The notes beneath the pieces were generated by a model. It was not told the origin of the DNA. It was given only the letters and a program-made list of their open reading frames with translations, and did no database searches. A stretch of DNA of 64,000 bases, taken from Desulfovibrio sp. (GTDB taxonomy: Bacteria > Desulfobacterota > Desulfovibrionia > Desulfovibrionales > Desulfovibrionaceae). The stretch is taken from assembly GCA_017415765.1 (NCBI GenBank), contig JAFQED010000028.1:1-64000 (forward strand), in the 5' to 3' direction. The position numbers and the translations under genes were made by a program. This document shows positions 42,900 through 50,406 of this stretch, one piece after another (the first letter of the stretch is position 1; each line of letters starts with the position of its first letter).

Positions 42900-44173
42900 T
42901 GACCTCCCTCGGCGGCTTTGGCCGCATCAGCACTTTGGCCACTGGGTTTCAGTTCCTTGAGGGGAACCGCCGTGCTGCTCAGCCCCAGCTTGTGCTTGGA
43001 CAGGCGTATGTATTGCAGCACAGGCCGCCTGGCCAGACATACATAGCCGCACAGCCCACACTCCAGGCAACATTCGATATGCTCTGCCCGATTGCGCTCG
43101 TGCAGGGCAAACTCGGCATAACGACTGAGCATGGAAGGCGTGAGACGCGCCGGGCAGATGAGCGTACAGGCCCCGCAGTTGATACAGGGGCTGTGCCCTT
43201 CCATGGGGGGGATGGTGCCTGCCTCTACAACAAAGACACCTGTTGACCCCTTGGTCACGCTGCGGTCGAGCTTGTCCAGGCTTTCGCCGCGCAGCGGCCC
43301 GCCACGTACGAGCGTATCACCGCTTTTCAGCTGTATATTGGCAAAAGCCAGCAGCTCACCGATGGGGCTGCCCTCCTTGACGATATAGTTGCCGGAATGC
43401 CGCAGACTGCCGATGGTGACCACTGTCTCTATGAGCGGTAGACCGGTACGGATCACCCGTCCAAGACTCCAGAGATTGTGCAGACCCACTATGCCCACAC
43501 CATCGGGATTTTCCCTGCCTGTGACAGCCTTGATGACCAGGGCATTGACGCTGGCTGGATACTGCGCCGGAACCCCCACTACAGTGACATCATGCCGCTG
43601 CAGACGCATGGCACTGGGGACGGCCAGGATGATTTCCCTGGCCGGTGAAAGGCGACGCAGCACTTCCAGTGCCACCTTAAAATTGTCGGCATGGCTCAGC
43701 AGCATAGGCTCGGCCCAAGTCACGCCCGGGTCTGGATTGAGAGCGTTGATGATGAGAGTTTCACAGTCCTGTCCCAGGGAACCTGTATTGAGGCCAAGCC
43801 CCTTGAGAATGACCGCCAGATCCCTGCCCTTCTCCATGAGAGACAGCAGGTCGATCTTCTGCTGTTCTGCTGCGTGAGCAGCCTGACGAAGATCATCGTC
43901 CGGCTCAACCGCCTCGATAAAGATGCTGCGCTCAGTAATATCGGTAATACGCCCGAAGATGGGGGCAAATGCGTCACCCTTGAGGGGCGATGGATGCACA
44001 GCCAGGCGCATACGCGGATAAACCATGGTTTTTTTGGCCACGCCCTCCACCAGCTTGAAGCCCTCGCGGTTCAGGCGTACACGGCGCGGCTCAGGCCCCA
44101 TGCCAAAACGCTGCGTCACCCCGTAGAGCAAATGGAACCGGGGGTCGCTCAACATCTGAAATGCTTCTTTCAT
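42896..44173 (-). CDS. rnfC: Rnf complex subunit RnfC, divergent NADH/FMN region
   Basis: A 425-residue subunit. The C-terminal half has the SLBB-like part and two ferredoxin cluster sets, CINCGACTLICP and CLECGLCGYVCLARRP. The N-terminal half lacks the glycine-rich GxGGAGFP segment that normally binds FMN and NADH; the aligned stretch is GLGLNTGSLGQDCETLIINA. The usual NGAECEPY is replaced by NALNPDPGV. It is seven bases after the decahaem cytochrome gene. Confidence 0.92.
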   Translation of the reverse strand: MKEAFQMLSDPRFHLLYGVTQRFGMGPEPRRVRLNREGFKLVEGVAKKTMVYPRMRLAVHPSPLKGDAFAPIFGRITDITERSIFIEAVEPDDDLRQAAHAAEQQKIDLLSLMEKGRDLAVILKGLGLNTGSLGQDCETLIINALNPDPGVTWAEPMLLSHADNFKVALEVLRRLSPAREIILAVPSAMRLQRHDVTVVGVPAQYPASVNALVIKAVTGRENPDGVGIVGLHNLWSLGRVIRTGLPLIETVVTIGSLRHSGNYIVKEGSPIGELLAFANIQLKSGDTLVRGGPLRGESLDKLDRSVTKGSTGVFVVEAGTIPPMEGHSPCINCGACTLICPARLTPSMLSRYAEFALHERNRAEHIECCLECGLCGYVCLARRPVLQYIRLSKHKLGLSSTAVPLKELKPSGQSADAAKAAEGGQ

Positions 44174-44180
44174 GCCCGCC

Positions 44181-44981
44181 TCACTTGCTGGTATGACATT
44201 GCGCGCACTGTTCCTTGCCGTGGGGCCCCTTGTTGAGTTTGGCGTGACAGCCCATGCACAGCTTGTGATAGGCGTCCATGCTGCCCAGCATCAACTTTTG
44301 CGGTGCTTCCTTATGGCAAACGGCACAGTTGGTATAGTTGGGATCAAGACTGATGCGCCCCGCAGTCACAGCCTTTGCGCGAGTCTCCACCTTGCCATGA
44401 CAGGTGACACAGCCCCTGGCACCCTTGGCAAAGAGGTCGTCATGGCATGTCATGCAGCGTGCATGGACAGCATCGGCCATATTGGGCGGCACACCCTGCT
44501 CTGCCTTCCCACCAGTAGGCATACCCTGCTCATGGCAGTCTGCACAATTCTGGGGTTCCGGCTCAATATCTGTATTTTCATGGTGGCAGAAACGGCAGTC
44601 CACACCAATTTCCTGATGATGCCTGTCATGTCCCCATTTTTTACGCTTCAGCTCATAGTGGTGACAGGTGACACAGGAAGCATTATCAGTAATGGCCGTG
44701 ACGTGATCCTTTTTGAAGGCAGCATCAAAGACAACACCGTGACAGCTTTTACAGGGGCGCACGTCATCACGGGCTTCAGGGCTTTCGTGATGGCAGGTTT
44801 CACAGGGTATCTTCAACTTGTCTGCATGGGCAGCATGCTGAAAAACCACTGCACCGCCTGTATTTTCCATAAGAATACGCCTGGGCACTTTTCCCTGCTG
44901 CTCAGGGAGCATATAGCCTACAAGAGCAAGAAGAGCCAGGATGCCTGTAACGATGGCGACGGGCAAGTACCGCTTTTGCAA
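44181..44981 (-). CDS. Rnf-associated decahaem cytochrome c
   Basis: A 266-residue periplasmic protein with an N-terminal membrane anchor (residues 6-24) and ten CxxCH motifs: CETCH, CKSCH, CVTCH, CRFCH, CADCH, CMTCH, CVTCH, CAVCH, CMGCH and CAQCH. Such cytochromes head the rnf operon in Desulfovibrio and are thought to link Rnf to periplasmic electron transfer. Translation appears to begin at TTG (44979-44981) behind GAGAGG; no ATG is available. Confidence 0.93.
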   Translation of the reverse strand: MQKRYLPVAIVTGILALLALVGYMLPEQQGKVPRRILMENTGGAVVFQHAAHADKLKIPCETCHHESPEARDDVRPCKSCHGVVFDAAFKKDHVTAITDNASCVTCHHYELKRKKWGHDRHHQEIGVDCRFCHHENTDIEPEPQNCADCHEQGMPTGGKAEQGVPPNMADAVHARCMTCHDDLFAKGARGCVTCHGKVETRAKAVTAGRISLDPNYTNCAVCHKEAPQKLMLGSMDAYHKLCMGCHAKLNKGPHGKEQCAQCHTSK

Positions 44982-45280
44982 TGACGCACCTCTCCACTAT
45001 GATATTTTGCTGTCAACATGAGCCCAAGTTACGCAAAGCATCAGCTTTAAGACTTCCTTGACCTCTACATAAACAGCAGTTCTCTAAGAATATCAAAAAT
45101 TTTTTGGGAAGGAAAGGGGGTGAACAAAATTTTTAGTTGCTCTATTTTTCACGAGCGGAATACCCAGGCATGATATGCTGCCTTTGCCATATCAAAACAT
45201 GCTGTCTAACAAACGGGGCCACCTCAATACCTTGCCATGAGGCTGGTGCTGGTCTATCATCCGCAACTGAGGAGAACACC
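44982..45280. other. Divergent intergenic region between the rnf and HD/pfk operons
   Basis: About 300 AT-rich bases that must hold both divergent promoters. I could not find a convincing -35/-10 pair or a sigma-54 site on either strand. No open frame with a ribosome-binding site and no strong hairpin is visible. Confidence 0.5.
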
Positions 45281-45838
45281 ATGCTTGAACGTGATGAAGC
45301 CCTGGAATTGTTGGCTGAAAACGGCATCCAGCCCCCTCTTTTACAGCACTGCCTTGCAGCAGAGTCTGTTTTGTACGCATTGGCCCGCCATTTTGGTGAA
45401 GATGAACATGTATGGGGACTGACCGGGCTTTTGCACGATCTGGACTATCCCGCCACTGCAGACGATCCTGCCCGACACGGGCTTGAAAGTGCCCGGCTGC
45501 TGGAAGGCAAGCTGCCAGAGGAGGCACTGGCTGCCATCCGCGCCCATAATGGCGAAATGAACGGTTGCCAGCCTACTACACGGCTGGACTATGCCCTGCG
45601 CTGTGGAGAAACAGTGACGGGTCTGATCAGTGCTGCAGCACTGATGCGTCCCACCGGCCTTGAGGGCATGGAAATCAAAAGCATCAAGAAAAAAATGAAG
45701 GACAAAGCCTTTGCTGCCAGTGTCTGCCGGGATAATATCCGCCAATGCTCCGAAATAGGTCTGGAGCTGGATGCCTTTCTGGGCCTGGCCATCGCCGCCA
45801 TGCGCAAGAATGCCGTACAGCTTGGCCTGAACAAATAG
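45281..45838 (+). CDS. HD-domain phosphohydrolase
   Basis: A 185-residue protein; the ATG at 45281 follows GAGGAGAACACC, while a longer frame from 45137 has none. HD-domain landmarks are LLHDLDYP near residue 50 and the following HGLESARLL and RAHNGEMNG helices, with His/Asp residues for metal binding. Similar short HD proteins (HDIG type) occur widely with unknown substrates. It is 11 bases before pfkA, suggesting co-expression. Confidence 0.83.
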   Translation: MLERDEALELLAENGIQPPLLQHCLAAESVLYALARHFGEDEHVWGLTGLLHDLDYPATADDPARHGLESARLLEGKLPEEALAAIRAHNGEMNGCQPTTRLDYALRCGETVTGLISAAALMRPTGLEGMEIKSIKKKMKDKAFAASVCRDNIRQCSEIGLELDAFLGLAIAAMRKNAVQLGLNK

Positions 45839-45849
45839 ACGAGATTGCC

Positions 45850-47157
45850 ATGCTTAACGATTTGGATACCACTATCAGGACTCTTGGCCCCTGCAAACTG
45901 GATTCGCGTCTGCCCTACCGCACATGGGCCGATGACAAGATCGTCCAGGTTTTTGTGGATGAAGAGCTGTGCGACCACCATGTGGAGGCCAGTTGCGTCA
46001 GTTTTGAAGCTGCCGGGCCGCGTCGCAAGCTCTATTTTGACCCGGAACGGGCCAAGTGTGCCATTGTGACCTGCGGCGGACTGTGCCCCGGCATCAATGA
46101 CGTTATCCGCGCCATCGTAATGGAGGCACACCACGCCTATGGCGTCCCAGCCATTATGGGTATCCAGTACGGGCTGGAAGGCTTCATACCCAAGTTTCGC
46201 CACAAGCCCGTGGAGCTGACCCCCGAAATGGTGGCCCACATCCACCGCTTTGGTGGCACTATCCTGGGTTCGTCACGCGGCCCGCAGTCCTCTGAAGAGA
46301 TCGTGGATGCTCTTGAACGTTCCAATGTGAGTATCCTTTTTGTCATCGGTGGGGATGGCACCATGAAGGCAGCCCTTGCCATCAGCCAGGAAATTGCCCA
46401 GCGCGGGCTGAAGATCTCTGTCATCGGCATCCCCAAAACCATTGACAACGACATCAACTTTATCCCCCAGTCCTTTGGTTTTGAAACTGCCGTTTTCAAG
46501 GCCACCGAGGCCATTGAGTGTGCCCATACCGAGGCATGCGGCACACCCAACGGTATAGGACTGGTCAAACTCATGGGCCGGGAATCGGGTTTTATAGCTG
46601 CACAGGCAACTCTGGCACTGAAAGAAGTCAACTTTGTGCTGGTACCTGAGGCACCCTTTGCCCTTGAGGGCGAGGGCGGCCTGCTGCCCGCAGTGGAAGA
46701 ACGTTTGCGTGATCGGGGGCATGCCGTTATCGTCGCAGCCGAAGGAGCTGGTCAGCATCTGCTGTCCCATAACAACCGCACGGACGCATCCGGTAATCCG
46801 GTTCTGGGTGACATTGCGGACTTGCTGCGAAGCGAGCTTTCCCGTTATCTGCGTGAGCGTAATCTTGAGTATTCCATCAAGTACATTGATCCCAGCTATA
46901 TCATCCGTTCTGTCCCCGCCAATGCCACTGACAAGGTCTATTGCGGCTTTCTCGGACAGTATGCAGTACACGCAGCCATGGCCGGACGTACCGATATGGT
47001 TGTCGCCAAACTTCAGGAACGCTACGTTCACCTGCCCTTGCAACTTGTGACCAAGAGCCGTCGGCGCATGAATATCTATTCCGACCTCTGGCGCGCTGTA
47101 CTGGAGTCCACAGGGCAAGGGATGCTCAAGGGTATGTTGCCTCCCAAGCAAAGTTGA
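45850..47157 (+). CDS. pfkA: 6-phosphofructokinase, atypical ATP-type
   Basis: A 435-residue phosphofructokinase phosphorylating fructose 6-phosphate. GGLCPGIND, GGDGTMKAA, PKTIDNDI and MGRESGFIA are the active-site blocks. The Gly in GGDGT is the ATP-enzyme residue while the Lys in PKTIDND is the one found in pyrophosphate enzymes; this G/K combination marks the long atypical group that generally uses ATP. It extends about 70 residues before the core. An alternative start at 45745 overlaps the HD gene and is rejected. Confidence 0.9.
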   Translation: MLNDLDTTIRTLGPCKLDSRLPYRTWADDKIVQVFVDEELCDHHVEASCVSFEAAGPRRKLYFDPERAKCAIVTCGGLCPGINDVIRAIVMEAHHAYGVPAIMGIQYGLEGFIPKFRHKPVELTPEMVAHIHRFGGTILGSSRGPQSSEEIVDALERSNVSILFVIGGDGTMKAALAISQEIAQRGLKISVIGIPKTIDNDINFIPQSFGFETAVFKATEAIECAHTEACGTPNGIGLVKLMGRESGFIAAQATLALKEVNFVLVPEAPFALEGEGGLLPAVEERLRDRGHAVIVAAEGAGQHLLSHNNRTDASGNPVLGDIADLLRSELSRYLRERNLEYSIKYIDPSYIIRSVPANATDKVYCGFLGQYAVHAAMAGRTDMVVAKLQERYVHLPLQLVTKSRRRMNIYSDLWRAVLESTGQGMLKGMLPPKQS

Positions 47158-47169
47158 TGCTCCCGCATC

Positions 47170-50100
47170 ATGACTTCATTGCGGCAAATCAGGGCATCGG
47201 CTGGCTCAGGCAAAACATTTGAGCTGACCAGTTGCTTTTTGCGTCTCCTGACGGAATACGGCCAGCCTGCTGGCCAGGCTGGCTATGGCAGTTGCGCCGC
47301 CAATACCTCAGCTGACCGGGCTGGGCAATGCGCCTGGGGGGATATCCTAGCTGCCACCTTTACCAATGCGGCAGCTACAGAAATGCGTGAGCGCGTTATC
47401 AGCACGCTCAAGGGCATTGCGCTTGGTACGACCCCGGCACAAGGCGGCCTTGACCAGAACACTGCCCGCCACTGGGTAGGGCAGGTCATGCGCGACCTGG
47501 GCGCACTGAACATCCGTACCATAGACAGTCTCCTGCATTTGATAGTCAGGTCTGCAGCACTGGAACTTGGACTACATCCAGATTTCCAGCCGGTCTTTGC
47601 CTCTGCCGAAGCCATTGCCCCCTACTTGGACAAGCTGCAGGAACGTGCCTGGCGTGGAGATAAACATTTGCGTGAACTGCTGCGTCAGTGTTGTGACGCA
47701 CTGGTATACAAGGAGAAGAGTACGGGCTTTGTGATTGGCGAGAAATTGGTCTCAAGCCTGCACGATCTCTTGGATGATACCTTTCGCGGGCATTTTGAGG
47801 ACATCAGCCCGGCAGAAAAAGTTAAGGTTGAACTTGAAAAAAATCTGGCTGACTGCGTGGCCTCTGCCGGGGAGATGCTCCGAGCCGGTGATGCGGCACA
47901 TCTTGCCTGGAACAAGAACGCCAGAAAGGCATTGGAACGACTGGAGCGGCTTGAACGCCTTTCCTCTCCACCGGTATATTGGCAAAAAACGGATATTGCA
48001 GCCTTTTTCCACAAGGGCAGTATCATCCCTCCTGCTGTGGAACAGGCGTTTGCTCATTTACGACACGCTCTGGACGGCTTGCAGCATGATGTCCCCCTCC
48101 TGCGCGACCATTTGTACATGGCCCCCTTTGTGGAGCTTGCCCGTCTTTTGGTGGCAGAGTTTCGTGCCAACTGGTCACAGGATGGATCCCTGCCCGGTTT
48201 GCTCGTCCCGCAGCTGGCCAAAGCAGCACTGGAAGGAGAATATGGCGTCCCCGACGCGCTCTGCCGCCTTGGCTCTCGCCTGACGCACTATCTGCTGGAC
48301 GAATTTCAGGACACCAGTGATGAACAATGGCAAGCCCTGCGTCCACTGGTGGCTGAGGCCCTGTCTCGCGGCGGTTCCCTGACCTGGGTGGGGGATGTCA
48401 AGCAATCCATCTATGGCTGGCGGCAAGGTAATCCTGAACTTTTTAATGGGATACTTGAAGATACCGAACTTCTTGCCCCTGTACTTGAAGTTGAACGTCA
48501 GGCCTTGCCCTGTAACTGGCGCAGCCGGGAAGAAATCATCCGGCACACCAACCGACTTTTTGCGCCACTGGCAGATACCGCCATTGCCTCAGCGGCTCTT
48601 TCTGCCCTCTTGCCTGAGGGATGCCCCGAATCCGTCAGAGAAGCAGCCTGCCAGCGGCTTACACTTGCCTTTGCAGAAACGCGTCAATCCCCCTCCCCCA
48701 AAACCCAAGCCGGAGGATTTGTAGCAGCTGATCTGATTTTTGGAGAGAAGGCAGAAGAACTACGGCAAGACCTGAGAGAAAAACTTGTACAGCTGGTACG
48801 CGATGACCTGGGATCACGCAGGACGTGGGCAGAAATTCTTGTCCTGACCCGCACTAACAGCCTGGCACGGGATTTGGCCGAAGCACTGGTGGCAAAGGGT
48901 ATCCCTGTCATCACTGAGAACAGCCTTCTTTTGGCCGAACACCCCTTGGTGGTGCAAAGTATTGCCCTGCTTTCCTTTCTGCATGACCCCGATGATGCCA
49001 TTGCCTTGTGGGCCATGCTGACAGGCTCTATCGTGGCCGGACACCCCGTGGCCGCAGGGCTAGACTGGCATACGCTGAACGACTGGATCCTCCTGTCCAA
49101 GCGACAAACACGACCTCTCTGGCAACGTCTTCGCGATGATTGGCCTGAAGTCTGGCAAAAATTGCTTGCCCCTTTTTTCCGAACTTCCGGGTTAATGACT
49201 CCCTACGATACTATCCTGGAATGGTATGCCCTGCTGGACGTGGAAGCCCGTTTTCCTCAAGCCCGTACTTTTCTGCGCCGCTTCATGGAAGTAGTACACA
49301 GTGCGGAAGAAAAGGGGCTGGCAACGCTTTCCACGTTTCTGGAACACTGGCAAGCCAAGAGCGACACAGAAAAGATCCCCATGCCAGAAAATATGGATGC
49401 CGTGCGCATTATGACCATCCACAAATCCAAGGGGCTGGAAGCCCCGGTGGTCATCGTGCCAAATCTGGGCTTTGCGGCTAAAGCTCCGCAGGGTGCATGT
49501 GTCACCCAGCGACAGGGCCTTCGCCTGGTCAGCAGATGGCGAAAGGAGCTGGGCAAGACCTTTTATCAAAAAATTGCCGATGACGCCTGTGAAAATCTTG
49601 ACCTGCTCTATGTGGCCCTGACCCGTGCCCGGGAGGAGCTTTACATCTTCCAGCCAGGATCTGGATGTGGCAAGCCCCAAAGTACCACGGCTGTCCTGGA
49701 TCTGCTTTGGCAAACAGCCGGGTTGTCTGCCCCTTACAAACTGGGCAGCCCCCCCATGCTTTCCACAGCTCCCCCCGATTCTGAACCCATGCCCTGCCCG
49801 CCTTTTACGCCATCCTTGCCAGCAGCAGACTGGCGGCCCATGCACTGGCTGCCAAATTTGAAAATTTTTCGTAATCCACTGGCCAGCCTTGCCTTCAAGC
49901 CCGAAGATCAGGGGCAGCTTTTGCACCTGGCTTTGGAAAACCTGCACATCACAGGCAAAGCCGAAACCGATGCCGCGCACGCTCTGGATTTTGCAATTAC
50001 CCACTATCCTGCGGAAGTTCCAAACGATGTCGCGTTTCGTGCTGGTTTACACTCTGCCCTGACGTGGTTTGCTGCACTGCCGCAAGCTGAAGACTGGATC

Positions 50101-50406
50101 GCTCATGGTCTGGCAGAACAGCCATTGCTTACCAGCGATGGAGCAATACTGCGCGTTGATCTTTTGGTACAGAGCCAGGACGGCCCACTTGTTATCGACT
50201 ACAAAAGTGGTCAGCCCCACGATGCTGACGTCCGGCAGATGCGCCGCTACCTTAAGGGCCTGGATGCCACGGCCCACTCCTCAAAGCCCGCACGCGGTCT
50301 GTTGATCTATCTGATGCAGCAGTGTTTCCGGTTGGTGACGGTTGACAGCGTTTCTGACCTGCACGGCAGTTACACGGAACTTCTGGCACAGGAAGCCAGC
50401 CGATGA
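47170..50406 (+). CDS. addA: AddA-type helicase-nuclease (UvrD/RecB family)
   Basis: A 1078-residue superfamily 1 helicase with nuclease domain. Walker A is ASAGSGKTFEL at residues 9-19, motif II is LLDEFQDTSDEQW, motif III VGDVKQSIYGWRQGN, and motif VI around LLYVALTRAREELY. The C-terminal RecB-like nuclease has VDLLVQSQ and LVIDYKSGQPHDADV. With AddB it processes double-strand breaks for recombination, replacing RecBCD. It lies 12 bases after pfkA and overlaps addB by four bases. Confidence 0.9.
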   Translation: MTSLRQIRASAGSGKTFELTSCFLRLLTEYGQPAGQAGYGSCAANTSADRAGQCAWGDILAATFTNAAATEMRERVISTLKGIALGTTPAQGGLDQNTARHWVGQVMRDLGALNIRTIDSLLHLIVRSAALELGLHPDFQPVFASAEAIAPYLDKLQERAWRGDKHLRELLRQCCDALVYKEKSTGFVIGEKLVSSLHDLLDDTFRGHFEDISPAEKVKVELEKNLADCVASAGEMLRAGDAAHLAWNKNARKALERLERLERLSSPPVYWQKTDIAAFFHKGSIIPPAVEQAFAHLRHALDGLQHDVPLLRDHLYMAPFVELARLLVAEFRANWSQDGSLPGLLVPQLAKAALEGEYGVPDALCRLGSRLTHYLLDEFQDTSDEQWQALRPLVAEALSRGGSLTWVGDVKQSIYGWRQGNPELFNGILEDTELLAPVLEVERQALPCNWRSREEIIRHTNRLFAPLADTAIASAALSALLPEGCPESVREAACQRLTLAFAETRQSPSPKTQAGGFVAADLIFGEKAEELRQDLREKLVQLVRDDLGSRRTWAEILVLTRTNSLARDLAEALVAKGIPVITENSLLLAEHPLVVQSIALLSFLHDPDDAIALWAMLTGSIVAGHPVAAGLDWHTLNDWILLSKRQTRPLWQRLRDDWPEVWQKLLAPFFRTSGLMTPYDTILEWYALLDVEARFPQARTFLRRFMEVVHSAEEKGLATLSTFLEHWQAKSDTEKIPMPENMDAVRIMTIHKSKGLEAPVVIVPNLGFAAKAPQGACVTQRQGLRLVSRWRKELGKTFYQKIADDACENLDLLYVALTRAREELYIFQPGSGCGKPQSTTAVLDLLWQTAGLSAPYKLGSPPMLSTAPPDSEPMPCPPFTPSLPAADWRPMHWLPNLKIFRNPLASLAFKPEDQGQLLHLALENLHITGKAETDAAHALDFAITHYPAEVPNDVAFRAGLHSALTWFAALPQAEDWIAHGLAEQPLLTSDGAILRVDLLVQSQDGPLVIDYKSGQPHDADVRQMRRYLKGLDATAHSSKPARGLLIYLMQQCFRLVTVDSVSDLHGSYTELLAQEASR

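Noticed and set aside
45000..45070. Sigma-54 site for the rnf operon (GG-N10-GC in AAGGAAGTCTTAAAGC)
   Set aside because: Only the two doublets match; the rest of both boxes differs from consensus.
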